NCBI RefSeq assembly: GCF_017592825.1
Contig: NZ_JAGFMD010000002.1
Location: forward strand, 62,001 to 126,000
Origin: Roseivirga sp. E12
GTDB lineage: Bacteria > Bacteroidota > Bacteroidia > Cytophagales > Cyclobacteriaceae
DNA: 64,000 nucleotides
Direction of reading: 5' to 3'
Shown here: positions 37,809 through 46,641 of the stretch, piece after piece
Layout of the letters: every line of letters starts with the position of its first letter
Position numbering within the stretch: position 1 is the first letter of the stretch
Position numbers and translations under genes: made by a program
The notes under the pieces: model-generated
What the model was told of the DNA's origin: nothing
Database searches by the model: none
What the model saw: only the letters and a program-made list of their open reading frames with translations

Positions 37809-37840
37809 ATTCTACCTATACCATAATAAATAGGTAGAAT
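37809..37840. promoter_or_regulatory. 11-bp perfect inverted repeat, candidate operator upstream of lodA-like gene
   Basis: The arms ATTCTACCTAT (37809-37819) and ATAGGTAGAAT (37830-37840) are exact reverse complements with a 10-base spacer. Arm centres are 21 bases apart, or two helical turns, as expected for a dimeric repressor or activator. The site lies in the 210-base gap between the divergent lodA-like gene and the kinase-aminotransferase gene, close to the former. An RNA hairpin in the lodA leader is an alternative. Confidence 0.6.
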
Positions 37841-37994
37841 GCTTTCTGTTATGAACCTAACGAATTTTGACGGTTTGAGCAACTCACATCAATGGAGCTA
37901 ACTATTGAGACGGATTGGTAATCATAAGACTCTTTGTAATATTTTGCCATCCAATTAAGAGACTATACTTTAAGGCTTGTTATCTTCAAGGTAA

Positions 37995-40250
37995 ATGGAA
38001 ACAGTTCTCAATCACCATTACAGCCTGACAAATGTTGGCCTAAAGCCAATGGAAGGTTATATAAGTGAAAACTATCTGGTCACCTCAGATCAAGGGAAGT
38101 ATGTATTGAAAGTATATGATTACTCCTCTCAAGTCCAATCGGAAATAGAAGCAGAAACAGAATTTGTCAACCTTTTAACACATTTGAACAGCTCTCAGGT
38201 ATCACGGCCAGTTCTAAACATCAATCAACAACTGGTCACCAAAACTGAAGAAGGTCAAATGCTTAGGCTTCTCTCGTTCGTAGAAGGAGCTTTTTTGGCA
38301 GAGGCAGAACATACACCTGAGTTATTCTTGTCTCTGGGAAGCTTTATGGGCGAAATTGATGTAAAGCTTAGAGATTTTAAGAATCCAAGTATAGAAAGTC
38401 GAAGACTCGAATGGGACCTACAGAACATCACATTATTAAAACCTCTTTCAAAGCACATTCAAGATATATCTAGGAGAAAGCTGGTCAAGCACTTCTTTAA
38501 CCAATGGGATCTGCATGTCTATCCCATACTTCCCCAGCTAAGACAGTCAATTATCCATAACGATGCCAATGATTGGAACATCCTTATTAAGGACGGCCAA
38601 GTAACTGGGGTCATCGATTTTGGTGACTCAGTTCACACTCAACTGATAAACGAACTGGCCATAGCCATTACTTACGGAATCTTCGGCAAGGAAAACCCTC
38701 TAATATGGGCTAGTTATATCATCAAAGGCTATCATCAAAAATACCCTTTGGAGCAAAAGGAACTTGGAGTATTGTACTATCTGATCGCGGGAAGACTTAT
38801 CACAAGCGTTTGCAAATCGGCACAAGAAAAGATCAATCAGCCTGACAGCGAATACATTACTATTAGTGAAAAACCAGCCTGGGACTTGTTAGAAAAATGG
38901 GTAACTATTAATCCAACAAAGGCCAAAAACGAATTCTTCAGGGCAGCAGGTTTTGATATCGATCAAACAGAACCTATCGAGGAAGTTCTTTCCAAAAGAA
39001 GAAGTGTTATCGGATCAAATGTTTCTGTCAGTTACAAAATGCCCATTTATATGGAAAGTGCAGCTTTTCAGTACATGTTCGATAGGTTTGGCAATACTTA
39101 CCTAGATGCCTATAATAACATCCCACATGTAGGGCATCAACACCCCGCAGTAGTTGAAGCAGCCCAACGACAAATTGCAAAGCTCAATACCAACACAAGG
39201 TACCTCTATGACAACCTCCATGAATATGCCGAACAGTTATTGGCCAAATTCCCAGAGCCCCTCTCTAAGGTGTTTTTTGTGAACTCGGGCAGTGCAGCCA
39301 GTGACTTAGCCATTCGGTTGGCCCAGAATTTTACTCAAAAGAAAACGGTGGCAGTCATGGAGCATGGCTATCATGGGAACACTCGACTAGGTATTGACAT
39401 TAGCCATTATAAGTACCAGGGTTCTGGAGGTTTGGGTAAAGCAGATGAAATCATCGAAGCTTCACTTCCAAACGAATATCGAAGCAAGTTTAATTCAGAG
39501 CGAAATACTGGTGCTCTTTATGCACAAGAGTTCATTGATCAGCTAAAGCAATCTCAAAGTGAAGTTGCCGCTTTTATATCAGAACCGATCGTGGGGTGTG
39601 GTGGGCAAGTACCATTGGCCCCGGGCTATCTCAAAGAGGTTTATCCGTACATCAGAGATCAAGGAGGTGTCTGTATTAGCGATGAAGTGCAAACTGGCTT
39701 TGGTCGTCTTGGAGATTATTTTTGGGGTTTTGAAATGCAGGGAGTCGTTCCTGACATTATAGTACTCGGTAAGCCAATTGCCAATGGTCACCCAATGGGT
39801 GCCGTAGTCACCACCGATGCCATAGCAGATGCATTTGACAATGGCATGGAATTTTTCAGCTCTTTCGGTGGCAACCCGGTTTCCTGTGAGATTGGGAAAG
39901 CAGTATTGAATGTGATTAAAGACGAGGAACTTCAAGAAAATGCCAAGTCCGTAGGAGAATATCACATGCACTGTCTGAGAGATTTAAAAAAAGAATTTCC
40001 CGTTATTGGTGATGTACGTGGTTCTGGACTGTTCATAGGGATTGAGCTTGTTAATGAAGGCACATTGATTCCAAATACAGAACTGGCTCAGAAAATCAAA
40101 AACACATTCAGAGAAAGGCACATCCTGATCAGTACAGATGGACCACGTGATTCAGTAATAAAGTCTAAACCCCCTCTTTGTTTTTCGAAGCGTAATGTAG
40201 ACCAGGTGGTTGATGTCTTGAGGAGCACTTTAGAAGGCTGGAAAAAATAA
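37995..40250 (+). CDS. Fusion of APH-type kinase and class III aminotransferase (kinase/phospho-lyase candidate)
   Basis: A 751-aa two-domain protein. Residues 1-320 are an aminoglycoside-phosphotransferase-like kinase with IIHNDANDWNILI (H188, D190, N195) and VIDFGD (D208). Residues 335-751 are a class III PLP enzyme with NSGSAASDLAIRLA, ISDEVQTGFG and VLGKPIANGHP (K593). In animals, the same two activities, on separate proteins, are hydroxylysine kinase and 5-phosphohydroxylysine phospho-lyase, or ethanolamine-phosphate phospho-lyase. This protein lacks the M23 peptidase domain that sits between them in some bacterial fusions. It is divergent from the lodA-like gene. Confidence 0.88.
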   Translation: METVLNHHYSLTNVGLKPMEGYISENYLVTSDQGKYVLKVYDYSSQVQSEIEAETEFVNLLTHLNSSQVSRPVLNINQQLVTKTEEGQMLRLLSFVEGAFLAEAEHTPELFLSLGSFMGEIDVKLRDFKNPSIESRRLEWDLQNITLLKPLSKHIQDISRRKLVKHFFNQWDLHVYPILPQLRQSIIHNDANDWNILIKDGQVTGVIDFGDSVHTQLINELAIAITYGIFGKENPLIWASYIIKGYHQKYPLEQKELGVLYYLIAGRLITSVCKSAQEKINQPDSEYITISEKPAWDLLEKWVTINPTKAKNEFFRAAGFDIDQTEPIEEVLSKRRSVIGSNVSVSYKMPIYMESAAFQYMFDRFGNTYLDAYNNIPHVGHQHPAVVEAAQRQIAKLNTNTRYLYDNLHEYAEQLLAKFPEPLSKVFFVNSGSAASDLAIRLAQNFTQKKTVAVMEHGYHGNTRLGIDISHYKYQGSGGLGKADEIIEASLPNEYRSKFNSERNTGALYAQEFIDQLKQSQSEVAAFISEPIVGCGGQVPLAPGYLKEVYPYIRDQGGVCISDEVQTGFGRLGDYFWGFEMQGVVPDIIVLGKPIANGHPMGAVVTTDAIADAFDNGMEFFSSFGGNPVSCEIGKAVLNVIKDEELQENAKSVGEYHMHCLRDLKKEFPVIGDVRGSGLFIGIELVNEGTLIPNTELAQKIKNTFRERHILISTDGPRDSVIKSKPPLCFSKRNVDQVVDVLRSTLEGWKK

Positions 40251-40275
40251 AGCCTCGACAAGTCGAGGCTTTTAT
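40251..40275 (+). terminator. Rho-independent terminator after kinase-aminotransferase gene
   Basis: AGCCTCGA, loop CAAG, TCGAGGCT, then TTTTA. It begins directly after the stop codon of the fusion gene. An A-run on the other side would let it work in both directions. Confidence 0.85.
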
Positions 40276-40590
40276 ATTATCCCAATTCAAGCCTAAAGGT
40301 CTTTCGAACCTCTATGTAAGACAAGATTTGGGCTATCCTTTAGACTCGCAACAGTCCACTGTTATCCTTTTCCGAAGAACGAGGCCCCGACATGTCGGGG
40401 TGAGGCCTTGTTTTGAGAGGGATTCACCCGGTATTTGAGTTATAATTGTAAAGTTCGAAAACTAGTCTAAGCTCAAATGGGAAGTCTTTGTCAAAACTGT
40501 TAATTACATACAAACATAACAGGTGTTTGGTTTCAAAAAACTCTTTTTAAAGAGAATTATTGTTACTTTTTCATTAATCTACGCGTCTCA
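40276..40590. other. Intergenic region without a recognised gene
   Basis: About 315 bases with no convincing frame on either strand. It contains a 16-base perfect palindrome (CCCCGACATGTCGGGG at 40385-40400) inside a larger GAGGCC...GAGGCC context that resembles the terminator hairpins at 40251 and 54955. The second half (40440-40590) is AT-rich and should hold the promoter of the MFS gene, but no clear minus-7/minus-33 pair was identified. Confidence 0.6.
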
Positions 40591-41859
40591 GTGAATAAAT
40601 GCACAAATCGGTATTTGGCATATAATTTATTAGCTTGCACGCTTAATAGGAGATCAAAGTACACATTGAGTTTATCTACTGACAAAATTCTTACGCGGGA
40701 CTACATCTTGCACTTCACCTCCTACTTCCTGATGGCCTCGGCCTTCTACTTCCTTCTTCCTACCCTACCAACTTACGCAGAGGTGGCCTTGGGAGCAAAA
40801 AAGAATCAGATTGGATGGATTATAGGAGTTTACGCAGCATCAGCCTTAGCTATACGTCCGTTTTGTGGTTATGTACTCGATGCCTATGGCAGAAGAGCCG
40901 TTTATCTAATTGCGCTGATTTTGTTCACAGTCCTTATGTGGCTGTATCACTATTCGTTTACCTTCTACATCCTACTGGTGATCAGAGTATTTCATGGGTT
41001 TACATGGGGAATAATTACAACTGGCGGTAGTACAATCGCTGCAGACCTTATACCAGAAAGTCGCAGAGCTGAAGGAATAGGATATTTTGGTCTGGCCATG
41101 ACTATGGCAATTGCCTTAGCTCCTTTTTCTGGAGACCAAATCATGGGGCAGAATAACTTCTTTAACCTATTCACAATCTCGTTTGCCTTTGCCGTTGCTG
41201 CACTCATATTGGCGTTTTTTATAAAAGTGCCTAACATCAAAACAGGAGAAACTAAGATTGGTATCTCAAAAATGTTCGATAAACGAGTGAATAGGATAGC
41301 CATAGTGATGTTCACAGGAGCATTTCCTTATGCTGCAATTTTCTCGTTCATTCTTCTCTATAGCGAAGAGCTCAATATTGAGCAAGGCTCCCTCTTCTTT
41401 ATTTTCATGGCCGTTGGAGTGGCTTTAGCTAGGATTTTTGTCGGTAAAATTATGGACAAAAAAGGTCCGTCCATGCTTGTCTTTGTTGGGCTTGCTGTTA
41501 CTGTTTTAGGCCTTATCTGGTTTAGCTATGTTGATAGCTTTTGGCAATTTATGGCTGTAGGTGTTTTAGTAGGTATCGGCAATGGAATTATCATGCCTAC
41601 GGTACAGACCATGGCACTTAATATGGTGCCTCTGGAGCGCAGAGGAGCAGCTAATGCAACTTTCTTTTCAGCAGTAGACCTGGGTATAGCAGCCGGCTCA
41701 ATTTCGCTAGGTTACATAGCCGAATATTATGGCTTGGCTAATATGTTTTTTGTATCGGGAGTCATACTTTTGTTCCCATTGATTTACTTTTTCGTTTTTG
41801 TGAAAAAGCATTACGAAAGACATGTTGCTATATTAAAAGAAGCCGAGTTAGATGCCTAA
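40591..41859 (+). CDS. MFS transporter
   Basis: This 12-helix major facilitator protein has the motif-A-like GYVLDAYGRRAVYL between helices 2 and 3 and a second copy, GKIMDKKGPSML, between helices 8 and 9. The frame opens with an ATG at 40591, but the first 25 residues (MNKCTNRYLAYN...) do not look like an MFS start. A TTG at 40666 preceded by AGGAG at about 40648 gives SLSTDKILTRDYILHF and is the likelier start. The last codons overlap the SerC-like gene by 8 bases, so export or uptake may be tied to that enzyme. The substrate is unknown. Confidence 0.88.
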   Translation: MNKCTNRYLAYNLLACTLNRRSKYTLSLSTDKILTRDYILHFTSYFLMASAFYFLLPTLPTYAEVALGAKKNQIGWIIGVYAASALAIRPFCGYVLDAYGRRAVYLIALILFTVLMWLYHYSFTFYILLVIRVFHGFTWGIITTGGSTIAADLIPESRRAEGIGYFGLAMTMAIALAPFSGDQIMGQNNFFNLFTISFAFAVAALILAFFIKVPNIKTGETKIGISKMFDKRVNRIAIVMFTGAFPYAAIFSFILLYSEELNIEQGSLFFIFMAVGVALARIFVGKIMDKKGPSMLVFVGLAVTVLGLIWFSYVDSFWQFMAVGVLVGIGNGIIMPTVQTMALNMVPLERRGAANATFFSAVDLGIAAGSISLGYIAEYYGLANMFFVSGVILLFPLIYFFVFVKKHYERHVAILKEAELDA

Positions 41860-42934
41860 GAAAATTTTCTTCACCCCGGGACCTTCTGCACTTTATTTCA
41901 CAGTGGAAGAACACCTAAAGCATGCCTCCAGAGCGCAGGTGATGGAGATTAACCATAGAAGCAAACAAGCCGAAGGTTACTATCAAGAAGCATCAGACAA
42001 TCTCAAATCATTAATGAGCATCCCTGATGACTATCAGGTATTCTTCTTAAGCTCAGCGACTGAAATTTGGGAGCGGCAACTGCAGAACTTAGTTACCAAA
42101 AAATCATTTCATTATTGCCTTGGAGCTTTCTCTAACCGCTTTTATGATTTTGCAGTAAAATGGGGAATCAAAGCTGAGAAAGTTGAATCGCCTTTTGGTG
42201 AACTTCCGGATACTAATCCTGAGCTAATACCAAAAGATGTTGAGTTAATTACGCTACCCCTTAATGAGACCAGTACAGGCGTCTCTTTTCCAGCCGAAGA
42301 TATTTATAATATTCGCGCGAGCCATCCGGATACCCTAATTGCCGTTGATGGTGTATCAGCTCTTCCGGTGATTGATCTGGATTTCTCTCAAGTTGATAGC
42401 GTCTATTTTTCTGTCCAAAAATGTTTTGGACTTCCTGCTGGGCTGGGCGTTTGGATAGTGAGCCCAAGAGCAATCAAAAAGGCTGAGGAAAAACTAGCGG
42501 CAGGGTACTCGATTGGAGCATACCAAGCTTTGCCCAACCTGATGAAAAATGGTCTCAAGAATCAAACAACATTTACGGCCAATGTGCTCAATATTTTCCT
42601 TCTGGCAAAAGTGACGGGGGATATGCTAGAAAAAGGCATTGATGTAATCAGACGCGAAGCCAATTACAAGGCTGCACTTCTGAATCACTTGGTTGAAAAC
42701 CATCCAAAACTCAACCATTTCGTGGCCGATCGAAAGTTAAGATCGAAAACAGTCACAGTTGCCAATACTACTGAGGGCTCTGCTGAAATTTTGGAAAAGC
42801 TAAGTAAAAAGGGTTTTGTCCTGGGCAATGGCTATGGTAACCATAAAGGCAAACAGATCCGGATTGCTTCCTTCCCTACCCACTCAAAAGAGCAAATGGA
42901 GCTCCTGGTTGATGTGATTAATTCAACAATCTAA
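41852..42934 (+). CDS. SerC-like class V aminotransferase
   Basis: The 360-aa protein starts KKIFFTPGPSALYFTVEEHL and carries the PLP segments AVDGVSALP and VYFSVQKCFGLPAG, where the Lys before Cys is the Schiff-base residue. It is similar to the phosphoserine aminotransferases of Bacteroidota, which would supply the missing middle step between the two halves of the serB-serA fusion. A related alanine-glyoxylate-type role is possible. It overlaps the MFS gene by 8 bases. Confidence 0.83.
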   Translation: MPKKIFFTPGPSALYFTVEEHLKHASRAQVMEINHRSKQAEGYYQEASDNLKSLMSIPDDYQVFFLSSATEIWERQLQNLVTKKSFHYCLGAFSNRFYDFAVKWGIKAEKVESPFGELPDTNPELIPKDVELITLPLNETSTGVSFPAEDIYNIRASHPDTLIAVDGVSALPVIDLDFSQVDSVYFSVQKCFGLPAGLGVWIVSPRAIKKAEEKLAAGYSIGAYQALPNLMKNGLKNQTTFTANVLNIFLLAKVTGDMLEKGIDVIRREANYKAALLNHLVENHPKLNHFVADRKLRSKTVTVANTTEGSAEILEKLSKKGFVLGNGYGNHKGKQIRIASFPTHSKEQMELLVDVINSTI

Positions 42935-43037
42935 TTTGACAAGTATTCTTATTTCGAATACGATTTCATTATTTTCAAGAAACCAACAATTCACCAAGCA
43001 AAAGAAGTGTTAATTTTGCAGTGAATTTTTTGATCAT

Positions 43038-43958
43038 ATGCCTTCTAGAGAAAAGATAATGGTTTTGGTGGATACCTCGGATGCGGATAGAACCCTTCTG
43101 AAGTTTCTCGAAATTATCGCCACTACAAACGAAACCAAGGAAATTCATTTTTTCAACAGTATCAGCGAAATGAAAATCCCTGATGAAGTTTTGAAAGAGT
43201 TTCCGGAAATCAAGGAGAAATCCATTGCCGAGCGAGAAAGCAAAATTCGCGTTTTAGCAAAAAGCATTTTATCAAAAAAGCTAATGGACATCATCCACAT
43301 TCATATTAAAGAAGGTGCTCCTTCTAAAGCTATTTTGAAGTTTGTGGAAAAGAATGATATAGACCTCATCATGATGGGAAGACATAAGAACTTCATAGGA
43401 GGTGGTGTCTTGTCCAATCGTTTGGCTAGAAGAGCTGCTTGTTCTTTATTTATTATCCCAGAAGGAGTTGAACCTAGCACTCACCTTTTACACGTTCCTT
43501 GTGATTTTTCAGATCATTCTAAAGGAGCCATGCAAGAGGCCATTAAGGTTGCTAGGAAATATAAGGATGTGAAAATCATCTGCCAGAACGTGTACACAGT
43601 TCCAGGTGGATATCATTATTCAGGAAAGACTTACGAAGAGTTTGCTGAAGTAATGAAAAGTAATGCTGAAAGGGACTATAAGCGCTTTATGTCAGAAATT
43701 GATCATGAAGGTGTGAGCCTTGAAGTCGTCTACTCTCTTGACACCAACGACAACCCGGTTACCGATATCATCGACTTTGCTCATGATAACCAACCAGGAG
43801 CCATTTTCATTGGTGTAAAAGGAAGAACATCTACTACAGCATTGTTTATTGGTAGCCGTGCGGAACAGCTGATTCAATACAACAATGACATTCCAATGAT
43901 GGTGGTGAGACCTAAAGGAAAGAATGCAGGTTTATTAGACTTAATTAGAGAAATCTAA
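43038..43958 (+). CDS. Universal stress protein with two UspA domains
   Basis: A 306-aa tandem UspA protein. The first domain (about 5-140) has VLVDTSDADRTL and a phosphate-binding-like LIMMGRHKNFIGGGVLSNRLARRA. The second (about 150-290) has AIFIGVKGRTSTTALFIGSRAEQLI. Both ATP-binding glycine loops look usable. A TAATTTTG minus-7-like box at 43011-43018 is a candidate promoter, though no minus-33 box was found. The stop converges on the haem-binding gene with only 2 bases between. Confidence 0.9.
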   Translation: MPSREKIMVLVDTSDADRTLLKFLEIIATTNETKEIHFFNSISEMKIPDEVLKEFPEIKEKSIAERESKIRVLAKSILSKKLMDIIHIHIKEGAPSKAILKFVEKNDIDLIMMGRHKNFIGGGVLSNRLARRAACSLFIIPEGVEPSTHLLHVPCDFSDHSKGAMQEAIKVARKYKDVKIICQNVYTVPGGYHYSGKTYEEFAEVMKSNAERDYKRFMSEIDHEGVSLEVVYSLDTNDNPVTDIIDFAHDNQPGAIFIGVKGRTSTTALFIGSRAEQLIQYNNDIPMMVVRPKGKNAGLLDLIREI

Positions 43959-43960
43959 GT

Positions 43961-44368
43961 TTATTCGCCTTTCAATTTCTTCTCTTCTTTTTCCACCCAA
44001 GCCATTAAGATCTTGGTTTCTTCATCCGTAAGCTTCATCTGAGGCCTTCTTTCGACAATCCTTTTTGGTGGCATTTTGCCTTCTTCCAAAACTTCAAAAA
44101 GCTCATCGATCAAGTGCTCTTGCTCTTCTTTGTTCATGTCAGGCACCTTGACCCACTGAAGTTTCTCTCTAGCCTTTTCGTTTCGAGCATCCGGCTTATG
44201 ACAACCCATGCACTTCGCCTCAATTATTTCTTTGACTTTACCAGTAATCTCAATGCCGTCACTATCCTGATCAATGACTTCCAAAGTATCACTAGGTTTA
44301 GAAACGAATGCTGTACTAAACAGGATTACAACCAAAAGGGCAACAGAGTTTTTAAATAAGTTTTTCAT
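43961..44368 (-). CDS. Exported haem-binding (cytochrome c-like) domain protein
   Basis: A 135-aa protein with an N-terminal signal segment (residues 1-22) and one CMGCH haem c site (C53, C56, H57). A Met in EGKMPPKR (M99) is a candidate distal ligand. This matches the short haem-binding domain common in Bacteroidota periplasmic proteins. Its electron partner is not evident nearby. Confidence 0.85.
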   Translation of the reverse strand: MKNLFKNSVALLVVILFSTAFVSKPSDTLEVIDQDSDGIEITGKVKEIIEAKCMGCHKPDARNEKAREKLQWVKVPDMNKEEQEHLIDELFEVLEEGKMPPKRIVERRPQMKLTDEETKILMAWVEKEEKKLKGE

Positions 44369-44443
44369 TGGACTAGTTTTATTTCACAAGGAATTTATTC
44401 AATTGAATTCTCAATTGGACTTCAATTTCTACGAATGGTTTAA

Positions 44444-45703
44444 TTATGCATTTGCTACTTCCTTGGCCGTAAGACGCTTTAAGAAGAACAATGCAACCAA
44501 CAAAAGGCCCATAGGAATCAAGGTATATGTAAAGGCTTGATCGGCACCTAACTCTTTAAATAGAATACCAATAATTCTCGACCCAAGGGTACCACCTAAT
44601 GCCGAAAAGATGATAATTAACCCTGACATTGGACTATGAAGCTTTTTTGGCAATGCACTTAATACCACTGAATTCAATAATGGATAGATTGGGGCAATGA
44701 AAAGGCCTACCAAAGGGAATGCATAACCTATGGCAGGAACATCTGCCAAAGTCTCTACCAAACCAATCTCAGCGTTTACAGCCTTCGGCAATACAAAGAT
44801 CACCACTGCCATAGAGGCGAAAATACAGACCGTCAATACCCAAACCCATGAAAATCTCTTAGCCAACTGGCCCGCCAGAATTCGGCCTACCCCTAAGCTG
44901 ATGGCCAGAATACTTGCCATCATTATGGCCACATTTTCAGGCAACTCAAGCACCCGTTCGTTAAAAGTTGGTAGCCAAGTCATTATCCCTTGTTCTATCA
45001 TTACAAACAGAAATGCAGATACTACGAAGACAATAACCAGAACCTTAGCAATCAGTAAGAACATCTGCGCGAAGTCTTCCTTAACGGTAGCACCAGGTAC
45101 TTCATTACCTTCTTGAAAATCTGCTCTAAGCAAAAACAAGAAGGAAAGCATAGACAAGCCTGCCAATAACCAGTAGACATTCAACCAGGCATTAGGGTCA
45201 CTTTCGGTGTTGAAGGCGGGAAAAAGAAAGTATGCCAAAGCAATACCAAACATAAACACTCCTTCAATATTACTCATTAAACTACCATGCTCTTTAGTAT
45301 TCGAGGTGACCAAACCAATGACTGAATAAACGGAAACCTTAATGATGGCGAAACTTACTCCTACTGTGGCAAAAAGTAATTTTGCCGTCCAAAAAGAATT
45401 CCCGAAATACATGCCAACACAAGCCAGAGATACTAATGCGAGTGCCGCCAACATGCCTTTCTTATAGCCTATACGGGGTAAAAAAGAGGCGATCAAGAAA
45501 GAGACTATTGCTATAGGAAGATCTTTAAATGCCTCTAATATGCTGGCTTGTACCTCGTCAACCCCGTAGACATTCTGGGATTTTAAAATTACAATACCGA
45601 CACTGTTGAGTAGAATGGCAAAGACAAAATAGTTGATGTAAAGCGAGAGCTTTATAGCATTGTTTTTCATAGCGCGTTTCTGGGTTGAAACGGAAGTTAA
45701 CAA
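44444..45703 (-). CDS. MFS transporter
   Basis: A 419-aa protein with about 12 membrane helices, a basic loop LPRIGYKKGMLA after helix 2, and a corresponding LAKRFSWVWVLT in the second half. The start may be the Met at residue 12 (45670, MKNNAIKLSLYINYF), since the first 11 residues are polar and precede the first helix. Substrate unknown. It is upstream of, but separated by 75 bases from, the haem-binding gene. Confidence 0.87.
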   Translation of the reverse strand: MLTSVSTQKRAMKNNAIKLSLYINYFVFAILLNSVGIVILKSQNVYGVDEVQASILEAFKDLPIAIVSFLIASFLPRIGYKKGMLAALALVSLACVGMYFGNSFWTAKLLFATVGVSFAIIKVSVYSVIGLVTSNTKEHGSLMSNIEGVFMFGIALAYFLFPAFNTESDPNAWLNVYWLLAGLSMLSFLFLLRADFQEGNEVPGATVKEDFAQMFLLIAKVLVIVFVVSAFLFVMIEQGIMTWLPTFNERVLELPENVAIMMASILAISLGVGRILAGQLAKRFSWVWVLTVCIFASMAVVIFVLPKAVNAEIGLVETLADVPAIGYAFPLVGLFIAPIYPLLNSVVLSALPKKLHSPMSGLIIIFSALGGTLGSRIIGILFKELGADQAFTYTLIPMGLLLVALFFLKRLTAKEVANA

Positions 45704-45750
45704 ATTGATCGGAAATCATATTTGCTACTATGAGATGGCCAACAAGGCAT

Positions 45751-45787
45751 AAAAAATAAAGGCGCTCAAAAAGCGCCTTTATTTTTT
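45751..45787 (-). terminator. Strong terminator hairpin downstream of LolA-like gene
   Basis: A 16-bp perfect stem (AAAAAATAAAGGCGCT at 45751-45766 with AGCGCCTTTATTTTTT at 45772-45787) and a 5-base loop. The A/T flanks make it symmetrical, so it would also block read-through on the plus strand. Confidence 0.9.
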
Positions 45788-45802
45788 AGAGTTTATCAAT
45801 AA

Positions 45803-46507
45803 TTACTTTCCCGGAAAAGTGAACATATCGTCTGTGACAGCCACATTGAATTCCGTTTTGTTAACAGTGATTGTGAATGCAACAACTCCACCCATCTTCT
45901 GGGTTATTTTCTTTGGCACTAATACACCTTCCATTTCAGTATAGTCTGAATAGTGGCTCATTGTTTCTTGTCCGTTAGCCGATTCCTTTTGAGCTATTTG
46001 TAAGCCGGTGGCCTTGTCAAAATAATGCACAGACTCCTTGCCCTTAGGACTAGTCAACTTCACAAGCTGACAAGAAGTGCCTTCCAGATCAGCTTCACCT
46101 TCGTAGCTGAGCGTATAGCCTCTTTTTTTATGATCAATAAATACATCTAAGAATTGTGCTTCTAGAACTGCTTCAGCCTGTGCACCTTCCAATTTGGTTG
46201 GTTCATTAACACCTTGAAATTGATTGATCGTCCAAGCAGTACTTGCGTCAGAAGCTTGTACCATTTTCATTCCATTAAATTCAAGTTCGAGCCTCTCTCT
46301 GTTCTTGGAGTCACCGATAATATAGCCTGGAATATCAAAACCAGCTTGGTTGAGCGTTATCGTATACTTGCGACTTTTCACGTTCTTCCAGGCCTTTGCT
46401 CCACCAATGGCTTCCACATACTTGGACGCAATCGCATCTGCAGATTGTGCATAAGCTACACCTAGTGTAACAATTGCAATCAAAAATGTGCTTAAAATTT
46501 TCTTCAT
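45803..46507 (-). CDS. Periplasmic LolA-like / outer-membrane lipoprotein-sorting type protein
   Basis: A 234-aa protein with a cleavable signal (MKKILSTFLIAIVTLGVAYAQ, cut after AYA). A beta-rich LolA/LolB-like fold follows, with KYVEAIGGAKAWKNVKSRKYTITL, GTSCQLVKLTSP and VHYFDKATGLQIAQKE. Bacteroidota carry several such proteins, and their ligands are mostly unknown; binding of a lipid or a lipoprotein moiety is likely. It is a single-gene unit ending at the hairpin at 45751. Confidence 0.8.
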   Translation of the reverse strand: MKKILSTFLIAIVTLGVAYAQSADAIASKYVEAIGGAKAWKNVKSRKYTITLNQAGFDIPGYIIGDSKNRERLELEFNGMKMVQASDASTAWTINQFQGVNEPTKLEGAQAEAVLEAQFLDVFIDHKKRGYTLSYEGEADLEGTSCQLVKLTSPKGKESVHYFDKATGLQIAQKESANGQETMSHYSDYTEMEGVLVPKKITQKMGGVVAFTITVNKTEFNVAVTDDMFTFPGK

Positions 46508-46641
46508 GAGTTTTTGGTTTCCAGTCTAAAGAAACGCCAGTTTCAACCCAGATAGCCCTTATACTGAATGTTCGGTTTGTATTAAGGTTGAACTGCACAT
46601 CGCAATGATAAGATAATCGATGGTTTAAGTAAATTAGGTGT

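Noticed and set aside
39579-39971. 130-codon minus-strand open frame opposite the kinase-aminotransferase gene
   Set aside because: The plus-strand gene has intact PLP motifs across the same bases; the reverse frame is a shadow.
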